Below, one piece after another: positions 51,075 through 60,834 of a stretch of 64,000 nt of DNA. The notes under the pieces were generated by a model, which saw nothing but the letters and a program-made list of their open reading frames with translations, ran no database searches and was not told the DNA's origin. The stretch lies in the NCBI RefSeq assembly GCF_001428435.1, contig NZ_LMSO01000007.1:310001-374000 (forward strand), given 5' to 3'. Each line of letters begins with the position of its first letter. Positions within the stretch are counted from its first letter, which is position 1. The DNA is from Arthrobacter sp. Soil782 (GTDB taxonomy: Bacteria; Actinomycetota; Actinomycetes; Actinomycetales; Micrococcaceae). Position numbers and translations under genes: made by a program.

Positions 51075-52163
51075 ATGTCCACGATTCAGTCCGTCACCGC
51101 GGATTTATACCGGGTGCCGCTGCCCGTGAAGCTGACCGATAGCATGCACGGCGACATGGACGACTTTGAGTTGATTACAGTGCGCATCCGCGACGAGGAT
51201 GGCGTCGAAGGGCTCGGATACACGTACACCGTCAACGCCGGTGGTGCCGCGGTCGCAGTGATGATTAATCGCTACATGGCGGACACCTTGGTCGGTCAGG
51301 ACTCGACACAGATCGAACGGCTCTGGGAAAAACTGTGGTGGCAGCTGCACTATGCTGGCCGCGGCGGGCACCAGACCTCGGCAATCTCGGCGATCGACAT
51401 CGCCCTGTGGGACCTTCAGGGCCGCCGGCTGCAGACCCCGCTATGGCAGCTGTTCGGCGGTTACGATCCCAAGGTGCCGGTCTATGCCGGCGGGATCGAC
51501 CTTCAGTTCACCCTCGACCAACTCCTGAAGCAGACCGACGGCTTCCAGGAGGCCGGCTTCCGCGCAATCAAGATGAAGGTCGGGCGGCTCAATACCCGCG
51601 AAGACATTGAGAGGGTCGCCAAGATGCGCGCGCATCTTGGTGACGATTTTCCGCTGATGGTGGATGCAAACATGCGCTGGACGGCGGATCGGGCGATCAC
51701 CGCGGCCCGCGCACTGCAGGAATTCAACCTGATATGGCTTGAGGAACCGATCATCCCCGATGACCTGCCCGGCATGAGGAGAGTCCTCCGCGACGGAGGC
51801 ATCCCCATCGCCGGCGGTGAGAACCTTCACACCCTTCACGAGTTTCGTGCCGCTATCGACGCCGGTGCCCTGAGCTATCCGGAACCTGATGTGACCAACT
51901 GCGGCGGCTACACCGTCTTCCGGAAGATCGCATCACTGGCCGAAGCGCACAACCTACCGGTCACAAGCCATGGTGTTCATGATCTCACCGTCCATGCCCT
52001 CGCGGCAGCACCCAACCGCACCTACATGGAGGCACACGGGTTTAGCCTCGAGCGCTACATGACGAACCCGATGCCGATCGTAGACGGCTTCGTCACCGCT
52101 CCGGATACCCCTGGACATGGCATCGATCTCGACTTCGCCGCGCTCGAAGAGCACCGTGCATAA
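51075..52163 (+). CDS. Enolase-superfamily sugar-acid dehydratase (MR/MLE family)
   Basis: A 362-residue mandelate racemase/muconate lactonizing-type enzyme. The base Lys motif is 'AIKMKVGRLN' (KxK). Metal ligands are Asp in 'MVDANMRWT', Glu in 'IWLEEPIIPD' and Glu in 'AGGENLHTL'; the His base is in 'TSHGVHD'. This is the layout of acid-sugar dehydratases (galactarate, talarate, galactonate, rhamnonate types). With the aldolase and kinase genes opposite it should turn a sugar acid into a 2-keto-3-deoxy acid. ATG 51075 follows GAAGGGG. It is the first gene of the plus operon. Confidence 0.85.
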   Translation: MSTIQSVTADLYRVPLPVKLTDSMHGDMDDFELITVRIRDEDGVEGLGYTYTVNAGGAAVAVMINRYMADTLVGQDSTQIERLWEKLWWQLHYAGRGGHQTSAISAIDIALWDLQGRRLQTPLWQLFGGYDPKVPVYAGGIDLQFTLDQLLKQTDGFQEAGFRAIKMKVGRLNTREDIERVAKMRAHLGDDFPLMVDANMRWTADRAITAARALQEFNLIWLEEPIIPDDLPGMRRVLRDGGIPIAGGENLHTLHEFRAAIDAGALSYPEPDVTNCGGYTVFRKIASLAEAHNLPVTSHGVHDLTVHALAAAPNRTYMEAHGFSLERYMTNPMPIVDGFVTAPDTPGHGIDLDFAALEEHRA

Positions 52164-52198
52164 TTCACCATCCATCACCACCTAAGGAAATGAACCAG

Positions 52199-53275
52199 AT
52201 GAAACAGCGTCGTTTTTCTTCACCAGCAACAGCTCTCGCCTCTGTCGCCCTGCTTGGGCTTACTGCCTGCACCGCGCCACTCGACTCCCCCGGAAGCGGC
52301 GGAGGCTCCGGGAGCGCAGAGCCCGGGGCGGCTTCCCAGGTGATCGAGAGGGAATCAGAAGAGACTTGCACCAACCCAACCCCCAGCGACACGCCTATCT
52401 CCGAGATGGTCATCGGGTTCTCGCAGTCCGAGAACGAACAGAACCCGTTCCGCGCCGTGGAAACAGCGTCCGTGCGGCAGGCTGTTGAGGAAGCAGGAGC
52501 CGAGTTGGTCTACACCAACGCCAACAGTGATCAGGCGAAACAGCTCAGCGACATACAGTCGATGATCAATCAGGGCGTCGACGCCCTGATCGTCGCCCCC
52601 ATCAGCGCAACCGGTCTGCAAAGCGCCTTCGCAGCTGCACAGGAACAGGAAATCCCGGTCGTCACAATTGACCGCCAAACCGAGGGAACACCCTGCGAGG
52701 ACTACATCACCTTCATGGGCTCGGACTTCTATGAGCAGGGCGTGCGTGCCGCCGAAGCCATGGTCGAAGCAACCGGAGGAGAGGGGACCATCGCCGAAAT
52801 TCAGGGCGCACCGGGTAGCGACGTCGCAACACTGCGCACCGAGGGATTCAGTGACGAAATCGCCGAACATGAGGGCCTCGAAATCGTTGCCCAACAGACC
52901 GGCAACTGGTCCACCAGCGAAGCGCAAGAGGTGATGGGGCAGATCGTTTCCGCCAACCCGGAAGTCGACGGCGTATACACGCATAGCGACACCATGGCCC
53001 TCGGGGCCCTCACCGCCCTGAACAATTTTGGGAAGGTCCCGGGCGAGGATGTGCAGATCGTCTCAATCGACGGCACCGCTGATGCTGTGCAGCATGTCGC
53101 GAGTGGGGCGATTCACGCCGTCGTTGAAACGAACCCGCGCTTTGGTCCGGCGGCTATCCAAGCGCTTCAGGACTGGTTCTCGGGTGAAGAGGTTTCTCAG
53201 GAAATCATCATGAAGGATGCCCTGTACACCGAGGAGAACGCTCAGGAAGCGCTCGATTCGGGCGCTGCCTACTGA
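52199..53275 (+). CDS. Sugar ABC transporter substrate-binding lipoprotein
   Basis: A 358-residue periplasmic-binding-type lipoprotein. The lipobox 'LLGLTAC' gives Cys after a hydrophobic signal, then a Gly/Ser-rich linker. The remainder is a type I (ribose-binding) fold: 'VIGFSQSENEQNPFR', 'TIDRQTEGTPCEDY', 'VSIDGTADAVQHV'. It captures a sugar or sugar acid for the transporter encoded next. ATG 52199 fits the AAGGAA upstream better than the ATG at 52190, which directly abuts it. Confidence 0.88.
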   Translation: MKQRRFSSPATALASVALLGLTACTAPLDSPGSGGGSGSAEPGAASQVIERESEETCTNPTPSDTPISEMVIGFSQSENEQNPFRAVETASVRQAVEEAGAELVYTNANSDQAKQLSDIQSMINQGVDALIVAPISATGLQSAFAAAQEQEIPVVTIDRQTEGTPCEDYITFMGSDFYEQGVRAAEAMVEATGGEGTIAEIQGAPGSDVATLRTEGFSDEIAEHEGLEIVAQQTGNWSTSEAQEVMGQIVSANPEVDGVYTHSDTMALGALTALNNFGKVPGEDVQIVSIDGTADAVQHVASGAIHAVVETNPRFGPAAIQALQDWFSGEEVSQEIIMKDALYTEENAQEALDSGAAY

Positions 53276-53316
53276 TTGTCCGCCTCCCCGTACAAACAAG
53301 GATTGCGAAGGAAGAT

Positions 53317-54876
53317 ATGTCTGATCAAGACAAGCCTTTGATACTTCAGGCGCGTGGCATTCGGAAATCATTCAAGGGAGTGCACGCCCTCAAAACAGTC
53401 TCGCTTAATCTGTACGCGGGCGAGGTTCACGGACTGAACGGGGAGAATGGCGCGGGAAAGTCCACCCTCATCAAGATCCTTACAGGGTTCCACCAGCCTG
53501 ATGCTGGAGAGCTGCTCCTGGAGGGCCGCCCGGTATCCTTCTCCAAGCCGCTGGATTCGCAACACTCCGGCATCAGCACCGTCTACCAGGAAGTAAACCT
53601 GATTCCGGAGCGGACGGTCGCCGAGAACATATTGCTGGGAAGGGAACCACGGCGGGGAGGGATCCTGGATAAACGGGCGGCAATCGCCCAGGTACAAGAA
53701 ATCCTCGACCGCTATGAGCTGAACATCAATCCCCGGTCCAAGGTCTCCGAGCTGGGTTTGGGCATGCAGCAGATGGTCGCGATCGTCCGAGCCGTCGCGT
53801 TCGAAGCAAAAGTGGTCATTCTCGACGAGCCCACGTCGGCGCTAAACGGCAACGAGATCGAGATCCTGTTCAATGTGATCCGCCAGCTGCGCTCTGAGGG
53901 AGCGGCCATCCTCTTTGTCAGCCACCGCATGTCAGAACTTTACGAACTGTGCGACCGGTTCACTGTACTGAGGGACGGTGAGTTCGTGACAGAGAGCACT
54001 CCGGTGGATCTGCCGCGCGCCGCCCTTGTCAAAGCGATGCTCGGCGGGGTTGATCTCGACGAAGGGTCGCTGGACCGGGACGCCGCGAGGGACCGGATGC
54101 GGCGCCTTGCACAGGAGGACATCGGCCTATCCGTGAAGAATCTGACTTGGAGCACCCGGGTCCGCGACGTGTCCTTCGACGTGCGGAAAGGTGAAATTGT
54201 CGGCCTGCTGGGTTTACTCGGATCTGGCAGGACTGAAACCTGCAAGGCGATTTTCGGCGCAGTCAAGGCTGACGCCGGAGACGTCACGGTCGCCGGCACG
54301 CCGCTTACCCGGCCGACACCAGCGCGGGCCCTATCGGCCGGGGTTTCCTACCTCTCAGAGGACCGCCGAAATGAAGGGATCTTCCCAGGGCTGAGCGTCA
54401 AGGAAAACATGACCGCCGCCATTCTGAAAAACATCTCAAAGTTCGGTTTCATTAGCAGATCCGCTCAGAACAGCATCGTCCGGGAGTTCTCCGACGAACT
54501 CAAGGTCAAGGCGTCCAACGCTGAGCAGGCCATCAGCGAACTTTCCGGAGGCAATCAGCAGAAGGTGCTGCTCGGCAGGTGGCTGTCATTGGGCCCCAAG
54601 GCGGTGCTCCTGGATGATCCCACGCGTGGAATAGACATCGGCGCCAAAGCCGAAGTTCACCGTGTGATCAGGGCACTGGCCGAGAAGGGCATCGCCGTCG
54701 TGGTCACTTCCAGCGAAACCGAGGAACTCCTCGCGCTGTGTGACCGGTTAGTGGTTCTCAGTGAGGGAAGCGTGACCGGCGAGGTCTATCCGCACGAAGT
54801 TGGATACGACGACGTCATATCCCTTTTATCCGGCCAGGCGAATACCGCAAAACAAACAGCGGGAGGGACAGAATGA
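53317..54876 (+). CDS. Sugar ABC transporter ATP-binding protein (RbsA-type, dual ABC)
   Basis: A 519-residue protein with two ABC domains. Domain 1: 'GENGAGKST' and 'VILDEPTSALNGNE'. Domain 2 has a degenerate Walker A, 'GLLGSGRTETCK', usual for RbsA/MglA types, then 'ELSGGNQQKVLLGRWL' and 'LLDDPTRGIDIGA'. It energises uptake through the two permeases that follow. The end overlaps the first permease by 4 nt. Confidence 0.92.
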   Translation: MSDQDKPLILQARGIRKSFKGVHALKTVSLNLYAGEVHGLNGENGAGKSTLIKILTGFHQPDAGELLLEGRPVSFSKPLDSQHSGISTVYQEVNLIPERTVAENILLGREPRRGGILDKRAAIAQVQEILDRYELNINPRSKVSELGLGMQQMVAIVRAVAFEAKVVILDEPTSALNGNEIEILFNVIRQLRSEGAAILFVSHRMSELYELCDRFTVLRDGEFVTESTPVDLPRAALVKAMLGGVDLDEGSLDRDAARDRMRRLAQEDIGLSVKNLTWSTRVRDVSFDVRKGEIVGLLGLLGSGRTETCKAIFGAVKADAGDVTVAGTPLTRPTPARALSAGVSYLSEDRRNEGIFPGLSVKENMTAAILKNISKFGFISRSAQNSIVREFSDELKVKASNAEQAISELSGGNQQKVLLGRWLSLGPKAVLLDDPTRGIDIGAKAEVHRVIRALAEKGIAVVVTSSETEELLALCDRLVVLSEGSVTGEVYPHEVGYDDVISLLSGQANTAKQTAGGTE

Positions 54877-55859
54877 CTACTCAAACCCAAACCCGAGGAA
54901 CCGGGAGAAAGACTACGCCGGGAGCCTCGCACCTGCTGAACTGGGCAGGAAAATACTCTGTCTACCTGGCGCTGGTAGCGCTGTTCGTCTTCAATCTCGT
55001 TGCCACCGACGGTTTCGCGAGCACATTCACCCTTCAGAATCTCCTGTTTTCAGCAGCACCGATCATTCTGATTGCGGTCGGACAAACGCTGGCAATAGGG
55101 ACCGGCGGCATCGACCTTTCCGTGGGATCGGTCATGGCGCTTAGCTCCGCCACTGTGGCCCTCTATCTAGGCTACGGAGAAGTGGCAGCTATCATCATCG
55201 CGGTTGCTGCCGCCGCCTTGATCGGAGTCTTCAATGGTTCACTGATCGCATTCGCACGCATCAATCCACTGATCACCGGACTCGGGCTCTTGGTGGCCGT
55301 CCGAGGACTGGCACAAGCGGTCTCCGGCGGATCGCGCAGCAGCATCCCCCCGGGCGGCGTGTTTACCTGGATCGGGAACGCTTCATTTCTGGGGATACCG
55401 GTGGTAGCACTCTTCGCCCTTGCAGCCGCAGGAGCGGTCGCCCTGCTGGTCCGCCGCACCACCTTCGGCCGGTATGCATTGTTCGCCGGATCCAACCGGG
55501 AAGCCGCGTTCCTCGCGGGCACGCCCCGTAACATCACCTTGCTGGCCATCTACACGCTGAGCGCAGCTTTCGCAGGGATAGCGGGAGTCATGGTTTCCGC
55601 CAGAATCGGCGCTTCAGACCCGAGCTTCATTGGAATCAATCTCGAGCTAACCGCCATTGCCGCAGTAGTTATTGGGGGAACACCGCTCGTCGGTGGACGA
55701 ATATCCATTCTCGGCACAGTAGCTGCGGCACTGTTCCTGCAGCTCATCGACACCACCTTCGTCATGCAAGACATTAACTTCGCCTTCGCGCAGGTTCTCA
55801 AAGCCATCCTCATCATTGCGGCGTTGTACCTGCAACGTACACGGAAGGACGCACGATGA
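54873..55859 (+). CDS. Sugar ABC transporter permease 1 (RbsC-type)
   Basis: A 328-residue protein with 8-10 hydrophobic segments and the RbsC signature 'IGTGGIDLSVGSVMALSS' near residue 75 and 'VVIGGTPLVGGR' near 265. The N-terminal 25 residues are polar. It pairs with the second permease to make the channel. Overlaps of 4 nt at both ends couple it to its neighbours. Confidence 0.9.
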   Translation: MTTQTQTRGTGRKTTPGASHLLNWAGKYSVYLALVALFVFNLVATDGFASTFTLQNLLFSAAPIILIAVGQTLAIGTGGIDLSVGSVMALSSATVALYLGYGEVAAIIIAVAAAALIGVFNGSLIAFARINPLITGLGLLVAVRGLAQAVSGGSRSSIPPGGVFTWIGNASFLGIPVVALFALAAAGAVALLVRRTTFGRYALFAGSNREAAFLAGTPRNITLLAIYTLSAAFAGIAGVMVSARIGASDPSFIGINLELTAIAAVVIGGTPLVGGRISILGTVAAALFLQLIDTTFVMQDINFAFAQVLKAILIIAALYLQRTRKDAR

Positions 55860-56842
55860 CCACGACAGCCACTTCGACCGGCGCTGCAAGGCCCAAACTA
55901 AAGCAAGGACGCGCCCTTGAGCTCGCACAGTCCTACGGGGTGATCGGCGTCCTGCTTCTTCTGTCCGGTATTTCCGCACTGCTGTTTCCGTCCTTCGCCA
56001 CGTCAGCCAACATTTCAGCAATAGCCACTGCTGCGTGTTTCATAGGGCTGATCACGATAGGACAGAGCTTTGTTCTCATTTCCGGAGGCATAGACCTTTC
56101 GGTCGGCTCAATGGTCGGGCTGGGAACAGTCATCGCAGCGCTGGCCGCGCCGCTGGGCTGGATGGCCGCGCTGGGGGCTCCAATCCTGGCCGGCGCTGCC
56201 ATGGGTTTGGTCAACGGTCTTCTGATTGGAAAGGCGAGGATGGCACCGTTCATCGTCACCCTGTCGGCGCTGCTAGCGATCAAAGGCATCGCCGTTGCCC
56301 TTGCCTCTTCAAGCATCATCATCGACTCATCCAACGGATTCACTCGGATCGGGAACGGTTCCTTTCTGGGCATCAGCAATCTGATCTGGATACTGGTGCT
56401 CGCGTTCGCTGCAGCAGGTCTGCTCCTGAACCGGACGGCGTTCGGCTCTAGTGTCTTCGCACTGGGCGGCAATGAGGATGCAGCGAAAATGATGGGTACC
56501 GATGTGACCCGAATCAAGGTGATCGTCTACATCATCAGCGGCGCCCTTGCCGGGCTCGCAGGTGCCTTGCTGGCCTCCCGCCTCTCATCGGGGGTATCGA
56601 CCCTGGGTACCGGATACGAACTGATCTCAATCGCTGCCGCAGTGATCGGCGGCGTACTTCTGACCGGCGGCGTGGGAACGATGCTAGGAGCCCTGTGCGG
56701 CGTTCTGCTCATCGGCGTCATCCAAAACATCATCAACCAAGTGGGCTCACTCAACGCCTACTACCAGGACCTCGTAACCGGGCTCTTCCTCGTACTGGCG
56801 GTCATCGTTCAGGGCATCTTGTCCAACCGCCGCAGAAAATAA
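55856..56842 (+). CDS. Sugar ABC transporter permease 2 (RbsC-type)
   Basis: A 328-residue paralogue of the preceding permease with the same layout: 'LISGGIDLSVGSMVGLG' and 'AVIGGVLLTGGVG'. It differs enough from the first to be an old duplication. The pair implies a heterodimeric channel. It ends 53 nt before the SDR gene. Confidence 0.9.
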   Translation: MTTTATSTGAARPKLKQGRALELAQSYGVIGVLLLLSGISALLFPSFATSANISAIATAACFIGLITIGQSFVLISGGIDLSVGSMVGLGTVIAALAAPLGWMAALGAPILAGAAMGLVNGLLIGKARMAPFIVTLSALLAIKGIAVALASSSIIIDSSNGFTRIGNGSFLGISNLIWILVLAFAAAGLLLNRTAFGSSVFALGGNEDAAKMMGTDVTRIKVIVYIISGALAGLAGALLASRLSSGVSTLGTGYELISIAAAVIGGVLLTGGVGTMLGALCGVLLIGVIQNIINQVGSLNAYYQDLVTGLFLVLAVIVQGILSNRRRK

Positions 56843-56895
56843 CCAACCGTTCATCACAAGTACTAATGGACACACCGACCAAGGAGAAATACCTA

Positions 56896-57675
56896 ATGGG
56901 AACCCTAGAAAACAAGATCGCGCTGATAACCGGGGCAGCATCCGGGATGGGAAAGGCAATGGCGCTCGGCTACGCAAAGGAAGGCGCCCACGTCGTCATC
57001 GCGGACCTCAATGTCGACGGCGCCAAGACCGTCGTAGAAGAGATTACGGCCGCCGGAGGCTCCGCGTCCGCCAAGGCCCTCAACGTGAGCAACCCGGACG
57101 AGTCGAAAGCAGTCGTCGAAGAAGTCGTCAAAGAGTATGGAACTCTGGACATTCTGGTGAACAATGCCGGTATCGGTCTCATCAAGTCCGTCGAGGAAAC
57201 GACGCCCGCTGAATGGGACCGGATCTTCGCCGTGAATGTGAAGGGCCTCTTCTTCTTGACCCAGGCTGCATGCGTTCCGATGCGTGCGCAGCGAAGTGGC
57301 AAGATCATCAATATGGCTTCGATCGCAGGACGCCGTGGAGAGGCTCTGGTGAGCGCGTACTGCGCTTCAAAGGCAACGGTCATATCCATCACCCAGTCAG
57401 TTGCGATGGATATGGCTCCTTACGGTGTCAACGTCAATGCCATGGCGCCGGGAATTGTGGACACCCCGTACTGGAAGGAAGTAGACAAGCAATTCGGCGA
57501 CATAACCGGCAAGGCCGAAGGTGAAACCTTCAAAGACGCCGCCGCGGGCATCCCGCTCGGGCGCACCTCCGTGCCTGAAGACATCGTCCCCATGGCGATT
57601 TTCCTCGCCGGCCCAGGATCCAACTACATCACCGCCCAGACGTATAACGTCGAGGGCGGGATGGTGATGAGCTAA
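56896..57675 (+). CDS. Short-chain dehydrogenase (sugar/polyol dehydrogenase-like)
   Basis: A 259-residue SDR: 'LITGAASGMGKAMALGY', 'VNNAGIGLIKSV', 'NMASIAGRRGE', 'YCASKATVISI' and 'DTPYWKEVDKQFG', a segment seen in sorbitol/galactitol dehydrogenases of this superfamily. ATG 56896 has AAGGAG nine nt upstream. It is placed between the transporter and the aldehyde dehydrogenase and probably oxidises the imported sugar or an intermediate polyol. Confidence 0.82.
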   Translation: MGTLENKIALITGAASGMGKAMALGYAKEGAHVVIADLNVDGAKTVVEEITAAGGSASAKALNVSNPDESKAVVEEVVKEYGTLDILVNNAGIGLIKSVEETTPAEWDRIFAVNVKGLFFLTQAACVPMRAQRSGKIINMASIAGRRGEALVSAYCASKATVISITQSVAMDMAPYGVNVNAMAPGIVDTPYWKEVDKQFGDITGKAEGETFKDAAAGIPLGRTSVPEDIVPMAIFLAGPGSNYITAQTYNVEGGMVMS

Positions 57676-57687
57676 GGAGACCTCCCA

Positions 57688-59169
57688 ATGACTGCAACCC
57701 TCTTCACTAAAGGTTCGCTGCTGGGCGCGTCGCCCGCTATGTTCGTTGGTGGTGAATGGGTCACCACCGACGGCACGCGTCCGGTCGATAATCCGGCCAC
57801 CGGGGAGGTCTTCACGGCGGTGCCCGAGGGCAAGCAGGAGCACATCGAGGACGCGCTGGCTAGGGCCAGTGCAGCACAGAAGGAATGGGCACGCAGGTCT
57901 TACGTCGAGCGCGCTGCGGTGCTGGAGGAAATCATCCGACACATTGATGCGCACGCTGAAGAGCTGGCGCAAATCGTCGTGGCGGAACAGGGCAAGACGA
58001 TCACCGAAGCACGCGGTGAAGTTGGCGGCGCCAAGGCTTTCTTCGACTATGCGGCAAGCCAAAAGTACCGCAACGTCGGTGAGTTGGCCGCCCCCGCGGC
58101 GCATGGCCAGCAACTCGTTATTAGGGAGGAGCCGGTTGGGATTGTCGCTGCGATCATTCCGTGGAACTTTCCGGCGGCGATATTCGCACGCAAGGTGGCT
58201 CCCGCCCTGATGGCCGGTAACGCCATCGTGCTCAAACCCAGTGAAGTAACACCGCTGTCCGCGCTGGCAATGGCGAAGGTTTGTCAGCTCGCCGGAGTTC
58301 CCGATGGGCTGATCAGCGTCATTACCGGCCCAGGCAGGGTGATCGGAGCGGCCCTCGTAGAACACCCGCTGGTGAGCATGGTAACGGTCACCGGTTCCAC
58401 CAGGGCAGGCAAGGAAATCTTGGCCAAAGCGTCGGATAAAATCATCCCGGTGTCCCTAGAACTGGGTGGTAAGGCACCGGTGATCGTGTTTGATGACGCT
58501 GATTTGGATCTCGCCGTCCAGCAGGCATTTGAGGCAAGGTTCTGGAACTGCGGGCAGGTCTGCACCTGCAACGAGAGGACTTACGTTCAGCGGGGCGTTT
58601 ACGACGAATTCGTCAAACGCTTCGTCGCGAAAGTGCAGGACCTCAAGGTAGGAGACCCGCTGGATGACACATCGCAGATGGGCCCGAAGGTCTCGCAGGC
58701 AGAATGGGACAAGGTTAAGGCATTCGTTGACGCGGCAGTTGAGGCGGGCGCCAAGGTGGAGACCGGTGGCGGCCGTCCGGATGGAATGGAGGACAGCGGC
58801 GGATACTGGTTCGCTCCCACGGTGCTGACCAATGTCACCAACCACATGGAAATAGTCCAGCAGGAGGTCTTCGGACCGGTCCTTCCGATTATTCCGTTTG
58901 ATACCTACAAAGAGGTGATCGAATGGGCCAATTCCACTGTCTACGGGCTCACGTCGCATGTGTACACCGAAAACTTCCGGACTGCTATGAGGGCAACCGA
59001 CGATCTCGAGTTTGGTGAGGTGTACATCAACCGCATCGGACCCGAGGAAGTTCAGGGTTTTCACACCGGATGGAAGCTGTCCGGACTCGGTGGAGATGAC
59101 GGTGTGCACGGATTTGAACGCTACACCCGCCGCAAGACCGTATACACCGACTACGGGTCCAGTACTTAA
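57688..59169 (+). CDS. Aldehyde dehydrogenase (lactaldehyde/glycolaldehyde type)
   Basis: A 493-residue NAD(P)-dependent aldehyde dehydrogenase. 'IIPWNFPAAIFARKVAPAL' is the cofactor region, 'VTGSTRAGKEI' the nucleotide site, 'SLELGGKAPVIVFDDADL' holds the Glu and 'FWNCGQVCTCNER' the catalytic Cys. It resembles AldA-type enzymes that oxidise lactaldehyde, glycolaldehyde or succinate semialdehyde. Here it likely oxidises an aldehyde released in sugar breakdown. A clear hairpin follows. Confidence 0.9.
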   Translation: MTATLFTKGSLLGASPAMFVGGEWVTTDGTRPVDNPATGEVFTAVPEGKQEHIEDALARASAAQKEWARRSYVERAAVLEEIIRHIDAHAEELAQIVVAEQGKTITEARGEVGGAKAFFDYAASQKYRNVGELAAPAAHGQQLVIREEPVGIVAAIIPWNFPAAIFARKVAPALMAGNAIVLKPSEVTPLSALAMAKVCQLAGVPDGLISVITGPGRVIGAALVEHPLVSMVTVTGSTRAGKEILAKASDKIIPVSLELGGKAPVIVFDDADLDLAVQQAFEARFWNCGQVCTCNERTYVQRGVYDEFVKRFVAKVQDLKVGDPLDDTSQMGPKVSQAEWDKVKAFVDAAVEAGAKVETGGGRPDGMEDSGGYWFAPTVLTNVTNHMEIVQQEVFGPVLPIIPFDTYKEVIEWANSTVYGLTSHVYTENFRTAMRATDDLEFGEVYINRIGPEEVQGFHTGWKLSGLGGDDGVHGFERYTRRKTVYTDYGSST

Positions 59170-59174
59170 GCGGA

Positions 59175-59212
59175 ACATGCCGGTCCGGCGCTGCTCACCC
59201 GGACCGGCATGT
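59175..59212 (+). terminator. 14-bp hairpin after aldehyde dehydrogenase
   Basis: Exact arms (59175-59188 and 59199-59212) with a 10-nt loop, five nt beyond the stop. It separates the enzyme/transporter operon from the LacI gene, which may then have its own promoter. Confidence 0.75.
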
Positions 59213-59255
59213 CCCGGTCACCGCGATTCAACACACTGAAAGGGTCCTCCCACCC

Positions 59256-60299
59256 ATGGAACCGAGTCCGTCCCGGACACGCGCCAGACTGATTGACGTC
59301 GCAAACGCAGCCGGAGTCACCAAGTCGGTTGCATCCCGGGCGCTCAACGGTGACTCAACGCTAAATGTTCGAAACGAAACGCGCGTCCGTATCTTCGAAG
59401 CCGCGTCCACCCTCGGATATGAGCCCCATGCCGGCGCAAAAGCCCTTGCCGGTTCACGAACCCGGGCGCTTGCTCTCCTTCTCCCCGACCTGACCAATGC
59501 GGTGTACGCCCGAATTGCGAGAGGGGCCTACCAACGGGCTCGTGAACGGGGGTTCGTGGTGTTGCTAGCCGAGGACACCGAGGATTCCCGTGCACAGTCC
59601 GACTATACGGACCTGGTTGGTGCCGGCCGGGTCGAAGGCCTGTTGATCGCGTCTGCCAGGGAAGGGCATCCTTTGCTTGAATCGGGAAGACTTGATACCG
59701 TTCCCCACGTTTTCGTGAATCGTTCCGTCGCAAATTCTAAGCGGAATGTCAGTGTTGACCTGATGGGAGCAAGCAGTGCAGCGTTCCGCTATCTCTACGA
59801 GCTGGGTCACCGCACTATGGGACACATCTCCGGGCCGGGGGATCTCATGCCTGCACGCGAAAGAGAGCACGGTTTCCTCCGGGAGGCAGAGAGCGCCGGC
59901 GTCGCCGTCCCAACCGTTGCCCGCGCGGCCTACAGTGAAGCCGGCGGGTACGAAGGCACAGAACAGCTCATGTCGGAAAACCCGGAAATTACAGCCATCT
60001 ATGCCGGCACCTTCAGCCAGTCAGTCGGAGCGCTCAGGGCACTGCACGCACTGGGCAAACGGATCCCCGCGGACGTTTCACTGCTGTCATATGATGACCT
60101 ACCCGTGGCGGCCTACCTTGAACCACCATTGACCACCATGGCACTTCCGTTGCAGGAACTCGGTGGGGCCGCTGTCGATGCTCTGATCGACCAGCTTCAA
60201 GGCGCCGAACCTCGGGACGTGATGCTGACGAGGCAAGCCGCAATCATCGAACGTGCCTCCACCGCCCGCATCCATTCGGCACAGATCGACCAGACATGA
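59256..60299 (+). CDS. LacI-family transcriptional regulator of sugar-acid island
   Basis: A 347-residue LacI repressor. The N-terminal helix-turn-helix is 'RLIDVANAAGVTKSVASRAL' with the hinge helix near residue 50-60, and a type I periplasmic-binding-like sensor domain follows ('ALALLLPDLTNAVYARIARG'). It is the only regulator in the island and the likely ligand of the palindrome at 51017. ATG 59256 has AAGGGTCC upstream. Confidence 0.9.
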   Translation: MEPSPSRTRARLIDVANAAGVTKSVASRALNGDSTLNVRNETRVRIFEAASTLGYEPHAGAKALAGSRTRALALLLPDLTNAVYARIARGAYQRARERGFVVLLAEDTEDSRAQSDYTDLVGAGRVEGLLIASAREGHPLLESGRLDTVPHVFVNRSVANSKRNVSVDLMGASSAAFRYLYELGHRTMGHISGPGDLMPAREREHGFLREAESAGVAVPTVARAAYSEAGGYEGTEQLMSENPEITAIYAGTFSQSVGALRALHALGKRIPADVSLLSYDDLPVAAYLEPPLTTMALPLQELGGAAVDALIDQLQGAEPRDVMLTRQAAIIERASTARIHSAQIDQT

Positions 60300-60420
60300 T
60301 TCTGGACCCAGACGGCCGAGCAGGCCGGGAATTGGGAGGGCGGTCTCGACCGGTTGCAAAGAAGACGTGCCAATTACAAGCAAGCCATGCTCCACCTCCT
60401 GCCCATCTAGTCTCGAAGCC

Positions 60421-60834
60421 GTGACCGTGCGAGCTGCTATCTACACCCGTATCTTAAAGGACTTAGCCAACCTAGATCTGGGAGTTGCGCGCCAATTGGC
60501 GGACTGCCATGCGTATGCGGCGAAGCAAGCATACGACGTCGTATTCGTGTTCGAAGACAATGACATCTCGGCCTCGGGACTGAAGCGACGACCCTATTAC
60601 CTGAAGTTGCAAGAACTAATGGAGCAAGGATCGGTGGACGTCGTCGTCTATGCCATGGATCGGCTCGAGCGCAATATGGGCGAGCTCGTGGACTACGTAG
60701 CACTTAGCCAGAAAACCACTATCGGCCGCCCCCGTTACGGGCGGCAGATAGATCTCTCTACGGCCGATGGCAGGCGGCGAAGACACCGAAGGCCTCACAG
60801 GAAGTTCTCCAGGACGGAGACAAGAGGACCCTGA
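60421..60834 (+). pseudogene. Serine recombinase remnant with mutated catalytic Ser
   Basis: From GTG 60421 the product reads 'VTVRAAIYTRILKD', the start of a large serine recombinase, but the nucleophile in YxRxS is Leu (TTA; Ser would be TCA). The following 90 residues are the resolvase domain ('RQLADCHAYAAKQAYDVVFV', 'YAMDRLERNMGELVDYVALS'), then a short garbled part and a normal 'GRQIDLSTADGR', after which the similarity ends at 60780. The recombinase and zinc domains are missing. It cannot be active. Confidence 0.82.
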
